DNA of 64,000 nt from Pseudomonadota bacterium (GTDB taxonomy: Bacteria; Desulfobacterota; Desulfobulbia; Desulfobulbales; Desulfocapsaceae): assembly GCA_018821985.1 (NCBI GenBank), contig JAHJKP010000003.1, forward strand, positions 62,001 to 126,000, read 5' to 3'. Position 1 is the first letter of the stretch. Each line of letters begins with the position of its first letter. Under the pieces are notes generated by a model that did no database searches, was not told the DNA's origin, and was given only the letters and a program-made list of their open reading frames with translations. Positions 35,238-43,830 of the stretch are shown one piece after another. Both the position numbers and the translations under genes were made by a program.

Positions 35238-37349
35238 TTATGGCTGGTTCATATCCACAAGTATACGCATTGCCTCAGCAATATAAGGATCATCCTTCAC
35301 CTCCTCCAGCCATTTCAAGTGGTCATCTCCTTTCTTTGCCCCATTTTCCGTTTCCTCGCCCATCGCCCCCTCTTTTTCAACGCGATATTTACGATAATGG
35401 GAACCAATTTTCTTGCGGGCCAGCTCCGCCTCTTCACGCCTTTTCTTCATATCACTTAACTGCAGTGACACTACAGTGTCCTTGCTTCGTTCTTCCGCCT
35501 TTTTCGCTTCGTCGGCTATGGCCTGCAGGCCGGGATCAAACTTCACCCTGCGCTCGCTTGCCGCAATCAAACGATTCAGGTCAATCTTTTTATCGCTAAA
35601 CTTGACAAAAGGAACAGGCTCAACCTGATCCCAAGGCAGAGAGTAATCAATATACTGTTCACCGGATTTCAGATATTGAAAAAGACTCGGCAATGCGATA
35701 TCCGACTCCACGCCTTTATATTGTGTTGATCCGCCATTCACCCGGTAAAATTTCTGAATTGTTACCTTGAGCGCCCCCAAGTCATCATAGCTGCGTAAAT
35801 GTAAGGTAGGAATATTTTCATTCATATCCACCAGGGTCTGCACCGTTCCCTTGCCGTGAGTGTGCCTGCCGCCAATGATTACTGCCCGCCCATAGTCCTG
35901 CAAGGCCGCCGCCACAATCTCTGAGGCAGAGGCGGAAAACTGATTCACCAGAACCACCAGAGGGCCGTCGTAGACAATCTCCGGATCTTCATCGCTGAGA
36001 ATTCTCTGGACGCCGGAACTGTTTTTCACCTGCACAACCGGGCCTGACTTGATAAAAAGGCCCGCGGTATCCACCGCATCCACCAGAGAGCCACCTCCAT
36101 TATTGCGCAGATCAAGAATCAGACCATTGATGCCCGTTTTCTTCAGATCTTCAATGGCCTTCCTGGTATCCTCCGTACAATTTCTGGCTTCCGTCCCATT
36201 CTTGGTCCCTTCAAAATCACGATAGAAACTGGGAATCATGACATAGCCTATCTTTCCTCCAACTGGAGCGTCAAGGGTCACCGATTTCACAAATGTCTCT
36301 TCAATCTGGACAACATCGCGAATCAGAGAGATCACCACCTTCACTCCATCCGGTTTTTTCACGGTCAGACGCACTTCCGTGCCCTTGGGGCCCCTGATCA
36401 GACGCACGGCATCTCGCAGGCGCATATCCGTAATTTCCACTGGATCACCATTTTTCTGGGCAACCTCTAGGATACTATCCTCTGCCTCAAGATGTCCCTG
36501 CCTGGCAGAAGCACTTCCCGGAATAATTGACACCACCTTGATATAGCCATCCTCTTCTCGCAGCACCGCTCCAATCCCTTCAAGACTGCCGCGCATGTGG
36601 ATATCAAAATCTTCCTTATTATCCGGTGGCATATAATCGGTATGGGGATCAAAGGCCCTGGCCACCGCATCAAAATAACGATCAAAGTGATCCTGCAGGG
36701 TCTCCTGGTGCAATCGGTGAAAGAACTGCTTGTTCTGTTTGGCCACCCTTTCCCTGGCCTCCTTCCACAGAAGCTCATCGCTTTTTTTCTCTTTCGCAGC
36801 CTGCTGCTCAGTCAGGGCATCAAGATACTTGGAAATGATCTGCTCCTTCAGAATCTTGCGCCAATACTCCCGCAAGCCCTGATCATCGGTGGCATAGGTC
36901 AATTTTTCAGGATCCGTCTCATAAGACTCTTTCTGAGTCACATCAATATCCGCGGCCAGAATCTCAGCTACCATTTTTTCCACCTGCTGAATGCGGATAG
37001 TAAGGAGGTCAAAACCTTTCTGCGGCAGAGTTACATTGCCACGCAACAGTTCATCATCAATTGATTGAGAATAGGTACTCAGGACGTCAATATCCTGCTG
37101 CAGCAGAAAACGTTTCTGAAAATCAAGCTGCTTCAGGTAGAGATCAAAAGCTGCTCGACTCAAGGAATCATCCATCTGCTTATCGCTGAAATGCATACCC
37201 GGTAACTGCCTACTGATCATATAGCCAATCATTCTGTTTCTGCCCATATCCACCGTGGCCAAGCCATTGGCCGACCCGGTACCGATGGAGGAAAAAAGCA
37301 GAAAGGCAGAGAGGATGAAGCAGGAGAAAACTGATGAACGATTTTTCAT
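35238..37349 (-). CDS. prc: C-terminal processing protease Prc (Tsp), S41 family
   Basis: Prc is a periplasmic protease that degrades or trims proteins from the C-terminus. A signal peptide (SCFILSAFLLFSSIGTGSANG, about residues 9-29) is followed by a helical N-domain and a PDZ domain (EGIGAVLREEDGYIKVVSIIPG, about 255-340). The S41 domain has the catalytic serine in FSASASEIVAAAL and lysine in THGKGTVQTL. A C-terminal extension with the DUF3340-like KKRREEAELARKKIG is present, so at 703 aa it is the long Prc type. It is upstream of the dsr operon on the same strand but 250 nt apart. Confidence 0.94.
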   Translation of the reverse strand: MKNRSSVFSCFILSAFLLFSSIGTGSANGLATVDMGRNRMIGYMISRQLPGMHFSDKQMDDSLSRAAFDLYLKQLDFQKRFLLQQDIDVLSTYSQSIDDELLRGNVTLPQKGFDLLTIRIQQVEKMVAEILAADIDVTQKESYETDPEKLTYATDDQGLREYWRKILKEQIISKYLDALTEQQAAKEKKSDELLWKEARERVAKQNKQFFHRLHQETLQDHFDRYFDAVARAFDPHTDYMPPDNKEDFDIHMRGSLEGIGAVLREEDGYIKVVSIIPGSASARQGHLEAEDSILEVAQKNGDPVEITDMRLRDAVRLIRGPKGTEVRLTVKKPDGVKVVISLIRDVVQIEETFVKSVTLDAPVGGKIGYVMIPSFYRDFEGTKNGTEARNCTEDTRKAIEDLKKTGINGLILDLRNNGGGSLVDAVDTAGLFIKSGPVVQVKNSSGVQRILSDEDPEIVYDGPLVVLVNQFSASASEIVAAALQDYGRAVIIGGRHTHGKGTVQTLVDMNENIPTLHLRSYDDLGALKVTIQKFYRVNGGSTQYKGVESDIALPSLFQYLKSGEQYIDYSLPWDQVEPVPFVKFSDKKIDLNRLIAASERRVKFDPGLQAIADEAKKAEERSKDTVVSLQLSDMKKRREEAELARKKIGSHYRKYRVEKEGAMGEETENGAKKGDDHLKWLEEVKDDPYIAEAMRILVDMNQP

Positions 37350-37471
37350 AAAATTGTATCCGTTAAAAGGAAAATTGGGTTACTCTCCCCAAAATCAATG
37401 CTACACTGGGAGTATAAAGTTAAAAAACCTACCAGAATCCAACCACAAATACCACGAGAAAGACTGATAGC

Positions 37472-37777
37472 ATGAAAAAACTCCAACCAAAGCTCGTAAA
37501 ATTCGTCAGCGAACGGAATTGGGAGCAGTTTCACTCCCCCAAGAATCTGGCAATGGCCCTCAGTGTTGAGACTGCGGAACTGGTGGAGATCTTTCAATGG
37601 ATGGAAGGTGCGGAGAGCAGGAGTGTGGATGCGGCCACCCGAAAACATATTGAAGAGGAGGTGGGCGACGTGATGATCTACCTCACCATGCTTGCCTCCA
37701 AGTTCGACATAAATCCGATAGAGGCCGCCCATAAAAAAATGAAGCTCAATGCTAAGAAATACCCTGTTAATCCTTAA
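37472..37777 (+). CDS. MazG-like nucleotide pyrophosphohydrolase
   Basis: A 101-residue all-alpha NTP pyrophosphohydrolase. The metal-binding pattern is SVETAELVEIFQW followed by EEEVGDVMIYL, the ExxE and ExxD pairs of the MazG/dCTPase-like fold. A basic FVSERNWEQFHSPKNLAMAL precedes it, as in RS21-C6/dCTPase relatives. It probably removes non-canonical or surplus dNTPs; the substrate is not readable. It is divergent from prc and followed by repeat and IS sequences. Confidence 0.88.
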   Translation: MKKLQPKLVKFVSERNWEQFHSPKNLAMALSVETAELVEIFQWMEGAESRSVDAATRKHIEEEVGDVMIYLTMLASKFDINPIEAAHKKMKLNAKKYPVNP

Positions 37778-37828
37778 TGGTAAGTCGTCATAAAAAATAC
37801 AACTATAGCATTACAGTACCTAACCGGC

Positions 37829-37882
37829 ATGAGGAGCCATAAAGAAGATAAAAATGTACTGGGTATTTCTTAACGGCCCCTA
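37829..37882. repeat. palindromic intergenic element, copy 1
   Basis: The left end TGAGGAGCCATAAAGAAG and right end ATTTCTTAACGGCCCCTAA are imperfect inverted copies around a short centre. The right half (TGGGTATTTCTTAACGGCCCCT) closely resembles the right half of copy 4 at 60460-60480. An IS481-type element begins about 9 nt to the right. Confidence 0.55.
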
Positions 37883-37961
37883 AGCTGAAGTAGTTTAAAC
37901 CTGATCTGACACCGAGCTTCTAAAAGTGAGGGTTGTCGGTTTTGATAATTGTACCACCAAC

Positions 37962-37997
37962 AACCAAAACCAAAACCAAAACCAAAACCAAAACCAA
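37962..37997 (+). repeat. short tandem repeat of AACCAA
   Basis: About six copies of the hexamer AACCAA run directly into the GGAGG ribosome site of the transposase relic. Slippage here would change the spacing upstream of that site by six bases at a time, or lengthen a Thr-Lys run if an upstream start were used. Confidence 0.8.
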
Positions 37998-38010
37998 GGA
38001 GGTAACCTTC

Positions 38011-38861
38011 ATGTTGCATTCTAACAATCCAATTATTAAACACAAGGTTGGTCTTTTAAATTTGGCAGAAGAACTTGGCAATGTATCTCAAGCCTGTCGG
38101 ATTATGGGGCTTTCAAGAGATACGTTTTATCGTTACCAGGAGGCAGTTGATGCTGATGGCGTTGATACCTTGCTCAATGCCAATCGGCGAACAGCAAATG
38201 TCAAGAATCGTGTTGACGAGAAGATTGAAGAGGCAGTTGTAAAACATGCCACAGACTTCCCTGCTCATGGCCAGTCAAGAGCCAGTAATGAATTAAGAAA
38301 AACAGGTATTTTTATATAAGCAAGTGGAATTCGCAGTGTTTGGATGAGACATGATCTTGCCTGTTTTAAGAATCGATTACGAGCTTTAGAGGAACAGGTA
38401 GCCCGATATGGTGTTATTCTCACAGAAGCTCAAGTAACTGCCCTTGAAAGAAAGAAGGAGGATGATCAGGCAGCCGGTGAGATTGAAACTGCTCATCCTG
38501 GTTATCTTGGATCGCAGGCTACCTTTTATGTTGGAAATCTTAAAGGTGTTGGTAGGATTTACCAGCAGACCTTCGTAACTACTTATACCAAAGTTGTTTT
38601 TGCCAAGTTGTATACAACAAAAACACCGATTACCGCCGCTGATTTACTCAATGATAAGGTCCTTCCTTTTTTCATTGAGCCAAATTGCCCCTTTTGGGAA
38701 TATTAACTGATAGAGGAACAGAATATTGAGGTAAGGATGAACGACATGATTATCAGCTGTATTTGGCGATTAATGATATTGATCACACAAAGGCTATAGT
38801 CAGGTCACCACAAACAAACGGTATTTGTGAACGGTTTCATAAGACTATTTTACAGGAGTTC
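38011..38861 (+). pseudogene. IS481-family transposase, disrupted
   Basis: The reading begins MLHSNNPIIKHKVGLLNLAE with a helix-turn-helix (CRIMGLSRDTFYRYQE) and continues through a DDE integrase domain (AHPGYLGSQATFYVG, KLYTTKTPITAADLLNDKV, SPQTNGICERFHKTILQEF). It is broken by an in-frame TAA at 38317-38319, a frameshift near 38693, and a TGA in place of a cysteine codon near 38726. The C-terminus after QEF is absent. GGAGG precedes the start. The catalytic parts are recognisable but no intact enzyme can be made. Confidence 0.88.
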
Positions 38862-38878
38862 AGGTCTGATGCTGTCGA

Positions 38879-39823
38879 TTATGGCAACTCCTTTACTTGA
38901 GGAAGTGGGAAAACACGGTTTCGTCCCAGATCTTTTGCTTTATATAGAGCCTTGTCAGCACTGTTCAGTGCCGCTATTGCATCCGGTATATCTTTGTTCA
39001 CTGAATAGATGCCGATACTGCAGGTAACCATAAACATATTCTTATCAGAAGTGATAAAACATTCAGCCGCCAACGCCTTCCTGATCCGTTCAGCAAAGAT
39101 GTATGCTCCGGGCAGCCCACTGTTGTTCAGACCAAAAGCAAATTCCTCGCCTCCAATCCGACCAACAATATCAGTCTCTCGAATATGGCGACGAATGACC
39201 TCCCCTGTTCTAGCCAGTACCCGGTCGCCTGTCTGGTGGCCATGGGTATCATTGATGAGTTTGAAATGATCAAGGTCAAGCATGAGTATGGAAAGATGTT
39301 GACCGGAGCGCTTCGACCGGTTTACTTCCATGTTGAGCTGTTCAATAAAAAAACGTCGGTTATGAAGGCCGGTCAACTCATCGATCCGGGCAAGTTCTTC
39401 AAGTCGTTTCTGCTGTTCGGCAATCTGTTGTGTCAGGTTAGCCCTTTGTAGACTATTTCTGATAGCCCTGTGCAGGCTATCAGGCTCTATGGTGCCTTTA
39501 ACCAGGTAATCTGAAAAGCCGGATTTCATTGCCTCAACTGCCACTAATTCATTCCCCTGGCCGGTCAGCATGATCATTGGCTTTGTACAGCCTTTCTCAA
39601 TCATAAGTTGAAAAATATCAAGACCAGTATCATTGCCGAGTCGGTAATCGATAAAGATCAGATCGGCCTGGTGGCAGACTTGATCGGCCGTTTCAAGAAA
39701 ACAAGTTGATAAAGAAATTATATCTGCCTGTAAATCTGGAATAGCTTCTATGGTTCGCCGCAGGATTTCGATGTCACCAGGGTCATCATCAATAATCAGA
39801 AAACAAAATTTATGGTCACTCAC
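38879..39823 (-). CDS. receiver-GGDEF response regulator (diguanylate cyclase)
   Basis: Residues 1-130 are a receiver domain: acidic IIDDDPGD, the phosphorylated Asp in DLIFIDYRLGND, the Thr in MIMLTGQG and the Lys in YLVKGT. After a coiled coil (about 130-155) comes a GGDEF domain with DELTGLHNRR, active-site GGEEF and an RETD I-site five residues before it. It should make cyclic di-GMP when phosphorylated. GTG 39823 is chosen because AAAGGGA lies about 9 nt upstream; it overlaps the end of the preceding gene by 16 nt. With 314 aa it is the output of the operon. Confidence 0.92.
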   Translation of the reverse strand: MSDHKFCFLIIDDDPGDIEILRRTIEAIPDLQADIISLSTCFLETADQVCHQADLIFIDYRLGNDTGLDIFQLMIEKGCTKPMIMLTGQGNELVAVEAMKSGFSDYLVKGTIEPDSLHRAIRNSLQRANLTQQIAEQQKRLEELARIDELTGLHNRRFFIEQLNMEVNRSKRSGQHLSILMLDLDHFKLINDTHGHQTGDRVLARTGEVIRRHIRETDIVGRIGGEEFAFGLNNSGLPGAYIFAERIRKALAAECFITSDKNMFMVTCSIGIYSVNKDIPDAIAALNSADKALYKAKDLGRNRVFPLPQVKELP

Positions 39824-39837
39824 TTTATTCAGTCCCT

Positions 39838-40287
39838 TTATTTGGGTAAGACAACAATCTGAAACCAATAATCTTCCAGCGCGTGGATTATTTTAGTAAA
39901 CTGCCCAAAGTCAACCGGTTTGGTAATAAAGGACTTGATGCCAAGATTGTAAGTGCGAAGAATATCCTCTTCCTGGGAAGACGTGGTAAGAACCACAATG
40001 ACCAAATGCGGCAGGTCTGGTCTGTCTTTGAGTTGCTGCAAGACATTTCTACCATCAACTTTTGGCATGTTCAGGTCCAAAAGAAAAAGATCCGGCCATG
40101 GCGATGATTTAGGGTCGGAATATTTGCCTCGTCTAAACAGATAATCGAGCGCTTCTTCTCCATTTTCAACGATATGAAGAGTGTTCTTGATTTTACCTTC
40201 GGCCAAGGCACGCCGAGTCAATTCCTGGTCGCCAGGATCATCTTCTGCTAAAAGGATCACAGCCGCTTTTTCGTTTATGTCTTCCAT
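39838..40287 (-). CDS. single-domain response regulator, Rcp1-like
   Basis: A lone 149-residue receiver of the Rcp1-like type, common next to Cache or phytochrome kinases. It has AEDDPGDQELTRRAL, the phospho-acceptor Asp in LFLLDLNMPKVDG, Thr in VVLTTSSQEEDI and Lys in FITKPVDFGQF. Without an output domain it may act as a phosphate sink or relay between the kinase upstream and the receiver-GGDEF protein downstream. It lies between those two genes. Confidence 0.92.
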   Translation of the reverse strand: MEDINEKAAVILLAEDDPGDQELTRRALAEGKIKNTLHIVENGEEALDYLFRRGKYSDPKSSPWPDLFLLDLNMPKVDGRNVLQQLKDRPDLPHLVIVVLTTSSQEEDILRTYNLGIKSFITKPVDFGQFTKIIHALEDYWFQIVVLPK

Positions 40288-40331
40288 TATTTATCCTCAA
40301 TCGGTGATGGTTTAGTTTATATATTGTAAAA

Positions 40332-42293
40332 CTAAGAGGCTCTAGTCAAGGTGAAGCTAAAAAGAGTTCCTTGTCCAGGCTCGGATTCTACCAAAATTTC
40401 ACTGCCATGGCGCTCAACAACTTTCCGGCAGATAGCCAGCCCTATCCCTGAACCCGGATATTCCGCCATCCCGTGCAGGCGTTTGAAAGGGAGGAATATT
40501 CGGTCGCAATATTCCGCTTTGATACCAATGCCATTATCCCTTACCCCGAGCACAACCTTCTCTCCATGAATTTCAGCTGATAAATGGATCAAGGGGCGTT
40601 GTTCTCCGGTAAACTTGAGCGCATTGCCAATCAGATTTTGGTAGAGCTGGGTGAGCATAGTTTTATCCCCTATCACCTGCGGCAAAGAATCCCGGCGAAT
40701 TACCGCGTCTATCTCTTCTATGCGAACAGCCAGAGCATATAAGGCATCATCAACACATAGATCAAGGGAGATAGGAAGATTGGTCATCTCCTTGCGGCCC
40801 GAACGGGACAGGGCAAGCAGGTCCTGGATCAAGGCTTGCATCCTGGTTGCCGCATCAATAATAAAATTAAGGTCCTTTCTCGCATTTTCTGGCAAGGCAT
40901 CACCGGCATCCTTTACTAATAATCCACTAAACGAGGTAAGTTTGCGCAGAGGTTCCTGCAAATCATGGCTGGCCACATAGGTAAATTCATCAAGCTCACT
41001 ATTTCTGCGGGCGAGATCATCACCAATTACGGCCAACTCCTGTGCGTGAACGGCAAGGGCAGTTTCAGCTTTTTTCCTCTCCTCAATTTCAAGATGCATT
41101 TTTTGATATGATTCTGATAAGGATACGGCCATATCATTGAAAGTTTGGGCAAGATCACCAATTTCGTCCCGGGAGGCCTGCTTTATCTGACATTCGAGGT
41201 TACCATTGGCAATTGAGGCCGCTGCCTGTTTTAATCTGGTCAACGGGTTGGCAATTATGCGGGCGGTATAAAAGGCAATTATGGTCGCCAGCAGGATTGC
41301 CGCAATTCCTCCCAGCAGGATCTTTTTTTCAAAAAGAATACTATGGGTCAGAATCTCCTCAGGGTCATGGCTGATCATGACAATCCAGTTTAATTGCTTG
41401 CTGTTGAGCAGCCCCTCAGATCGTATATAGGTAAACAACCGGGACCGTCCGGAACTGTTTTGATCAATAAAATAGCCGGAATCCTCTTTAATTTTTAAAA
41501 AATAAGGTTCTGCCGCAATATTTTTACCCAACTGTGCGACCTTGGAGGAGTAGAGAAGTATGCCGGCATCGGTTATCATCTGTATTTCGGTGGTCTGGTA
41601 TTCCCGCGTTACTATTTCTGCAGTCCTGATCAGGCTCTGCAGAGGAAGAACCCCTTTGATCACTCCCAGAAAATCCCCATTATGGTCATCCAGGCGAACA
41701 GCTATTGTCAGACCTTGTATGCCCGAGCTTTCATCATATTCTACCCCGCCGAGGTACTGGCCATCCTTGCGGGCTCTCTGCCACCATTCTTCATCTGCCT
41801 GCAGATAATCACTGGTTCTGTTTGTCTGGGCGATATTGACCCCGTAGCTGTTCGTGACAAAGATCTCGCTAAAACCGAGATAGCCATAATTCAGTTCAAA
41901 AAAAGTAAAAAATTTTCTACGTAAATCATGGGAGAGCGCAGATGTCGTTATTTCAGTCATTAACGGAGTGGACGTCTGGAGAGGGGTCTGGCGCCACTCC
42001 TCATCCCTTTCAGCAATGTATCTGTCATGATCCGCCAAAGCGGCAAAATGAGTATTTGAGACCAAAAGGGCCTGTTGTAAATCAGAGTCCAACCCGTACC
42101 AGGAAAACTCATCCAGTCGTTTTTGAATATTGTGAGCGGTCTTCATCAAGATGGAATCGGCGATCATGGCCGAATTTTGAGTTGCCGATGTAAGCAGCGA
42201 CCTCTTTCCTTGCTCCAGGCTCAAGAAGATCATGGCGAAAAAAAGCAGCATGATCAAGGCGTATCCTGTTAATATTTTATAGCGGATTCTCAT
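40332..42293 (-). CDS. Cache-HAMP sensor histidine kinase
   Basis: The 653-residue membrane kinase has a first membrane helix (about 7-25), a large periplasmic Cache-like region (about 30-325), a second helix (ILLGGIAAILLATIIAFYTA, about 332-351), HAMP, and the kinase core. The phospho-His is in SHDLQEPLRKLTSFSG. The ATP site has N (YQNLIGNALKF), G1 (DNGIGIK) and G2 (GSGIGLAICRKVVERHG) boxes. Its ATG overlaps the stop of the binding-protein gene (ATGA), so the two are coupled. This suggests the kinase senses a ligand through its own Cache domain, the lipoprotein, or both. Confidence 0.93.
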   Translation of the reverse strand: MRIRYKILTGYALIMLLFFAMIFLSLEQGKRSLLTSATQNSAMIADSILMKTAHNIQKRLDEFSWYGLDSDLQQALLVSNTHFAALADHDRYIAERDEEWRQTPLQTSTPLMTEITTSALSHDLRRKFFTFFELNYGYLGFSEIFVTNSYGVNIAQTNRTSDYLQADEEWWQRARKDGQYLGGVEYDESSGIQGLTIAVRLDDHNGDFLGVIKGVLPLQSLIRTAEIVTREYQTTEIQMITDAGILLYSSKVAQLGKNIAAEPYFLKIKEDSGYFIDQNSSGRSRLFTYIRSEGLLNSKQLNWIVMISHDPEEILTHSILFEKKILLGGIAAILLATIIAFYTARIIANPLTRLKQAAASIANGNLECQIKQASRDEIGDLAQTFNDMAVSLSESYQKMHLEIEERKKAETALAVHAQELAVIGDDLARRNSELDEFTYVASHDLQEPLRKLTSFSGLLVKDAGDALPENARKDLNFIIDAATRMQALIQDLLALSRSGRKEMTNLPISLDLCVDDALYALAVRIEEIDAVIRRDSLPQVIGDKTMLTQLYQNLIGNALKFTGEQRPLIHLSAEIHGEKVVLGVRDNGIGIKAEYCDRIFLPFKRLHGMAEYPGSGIGLAICRKVVERHGSEILVESEPGQGTLFSFTLTRAS

Positions 42294-43438
42294 AAGGTGT
42301 TACTCAGAAAATGGATTTTTTCCTGTCTGATCTGAGCTGGATACAGCTGGAAGTTTATCTCGTGACTTCCCGGAACAACTCGGATATCGCCCATGGAACC
42401 TGGGAAATTATACCCTTGCTCTAGGAGCTTTTTTACATTTTCTCTGCTCAATTCCTGGCCGCTTAGCAGCCCTGCCACTAATTTGACAATATCGTAACCC
42501 GTTGCAGCGTAATGGCTAAGGGGGAGATGATAGGCGGATGTGTATTTTTCAGAGAGTTCTTTGGTATAGGGATATGCTTGATTGTATATCATTGGTGAGG
42601 CTAAATAGACTCCTTCAAAGGCCGGATTTTTTCTGGCGGAGGTATCTGCAGCACCGGAGGTAGCAAGCAGATGACCGCTATAACCGGTAGCACGGATCTG
42701 GGTAAGAATCATTGAGATATGGGAGGCAAAACCTCCTATGTATATAGCATCCGTTTCCTGAACTTCTTTGATTTGTGTCTCAAAATCCTTGGTGTTGGAG
42801 GGGAAAGATACTCCGATGATGCTGCGGTTTTTCCCGGAGCTGTCCTCTTCCAGTTGCTGAAACAACGATTTTCCGTAGGGATCATCAAGGTAGATGACCC
42901 CCAGTCTGTTTACGTTCAGTTTGTTCAGGATATTGGTGATGGGCGGCGTCTCATCTTGCGCGGTTACCCAGTATCTAAAAATCCATTCCTTGCCGGAAAG
43001 CAGGTTTTTTGCTGCCGTGGGAGCTGCGATCAGTGGGACCTTTGCCTCTTCGGCCATGTCCCTGGTAGCCATGGCGATTGAACTCATATTGACGACATAG
43101 AAGAGGGGGTTATGTTCTTTTTCCAGCTTCTGGAAGGCGGCCTTACCACCTTCCGGGGTAGTTTTGCTATCCTCTACAATCAATTCGATTTTATGGCCGT
43201 TGATGCCACCAGTCCGGTTTATATCATCTGCTGCCATCTCCATACCATTCCGAAATTCCTGCAAATAAAATCCGGGCCCGGTAAGGGAGAGAATAGCACC
43301 GATCTTGACAGGCTCTTTTTGACTGGAGCAGGATACCGAAAAAATTGCCATCATAAGAACAAGGGAGGTGACACAGTTAACCACCCGAAAAGTAACGGTC
43401 TTCTTCTTGGTGGAAGATCTAAAGAGTTTTGCAAGCAT
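42290..43438 (-). CDS. ABC-type substrate-binding lipoprotein, branched-chain amino acid type
   Basis: This is a periplasmic binding protein of the LivJ/Peripla_BP_6 type, 382 aa. A signal peptide ends in the lipobox SVSC (near residue 36), so it is lipid-anchored. The start of the mature part, VKIGAILSLTGPGFYLQEFRNGMEMAADDINRTGG, is typical. No permease or ATPase genes are nearby; instead a histidine kinase gene overlaps it by 4 nt. The protein is thus likely a sensor component rather than a transporter. The ligand may be an amino acid, amide or aromatic compound. AAGG lies 8 nt before the ATG. Confidence 0.9.
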   Translation of the reverse strand: MLAKLFRSSTKKKTVTFRVVNCVTSLVLMMAIFSVSCSSQKEPVKIGAILSLTGPGFYLQEFRNGMEMAADDINRTGGINGHKIELIVEDSKTTPEGGKAAFQKLEKEHNPLFYVVNMSSIAMATRDMAEEAKVPLIAAPTAAKNLLSGKEWIFRYWVTAQDETPPITNILNKLNVNRLGVIYLDDPYGKSLFQQLEEDSSGKNRSIIGVSFPSNTKDFETQIKEVQETDAIYIGGFASHISMILTQIRATGYSGHLLATSGAADTSARKNPAFEGVYLASPMIYNQAYPYTKELSEKYTSAYHLPLSHYAATGYDIVKLVAGLLSGQELSRENVKKLLEQGYNFPGSMGDIRVVPGSHEINFQLYPAQIRQEKIHFLSNTL

Positions 43439-43697
43439 GACGCACCTTTTGAAAAGAGAGGGGGGTAGAGTTTATTCTACAACGAAACAGCACTGTTATT
43501 TTTTGGACCGGACAATGCTAAAGTTAAATAGTATTGGCAAGATAAATCCATTGACTGAAAAAAAAGCAAGGTTCGCTTTCTCTGGACTATCCTATAAGCC
43601 TATGATAGTTATATGAGTCGGTTATATGGCAAAATAGGACAAGTTTTCTATGCAAGCCTCTTACGGTGTTAATGGCATAATTTAAGGCACCGCCTTC

Positions 43698-43826
43698 AGA
43701 CTCACAAAATCAAGATTGCCAGAATGGACCTTAACCCATTTGACATTGGTCGTAAATATTAGCTTACTTATATTTGATTGAGAGGGAGTGTTTTTCGCCC
43801 TTACTGTCAAATCCGATTTGAGTTAC
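43698..43826 (+). repeat. intergenic relic B, paired with the one at 22389
   Basis: The 392-nt gap between the binding-protein gene and recQ (43439-43830) has no gene. Its right part aligns with relic A: the first 70 nt align without gaps, including a frame ending FDIGRKY and TAG, and the end TGTCAAATCCGATTTGAGTTA (43805-43825) matches A at 18 of 21 positions. The left part of the gap, upstream of the sensory operon, must hold that operon's promoter but shows no clear -35/-10 pair. Confidence 0.55.
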
Positions 43827-43830
43827 TACA

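Larger units (their letters stand above)
37891..38861 (+). mobile_element. decayed IS481-type insertion sequence, right end lost
   Basis: A left end (TAGTTTAAACCTGATCTGACA, 37891-37911) is followed by the remains of a transposase gene. Similarity stops at codons QEF (38853-38861), and the stop of the convergent receiver-GGDEF gene follows 18 nt later, so the 3' part and right end are deleted. Several lesions make it immobile. The element abuts palindromic element copy 1. Confidence 0.8.

Noticed and set aside
37962-37997. Repeat array considered as a CRISPR
   Set aside because: The units are 6 nt with no spacers; it is a simple tandem repeat.
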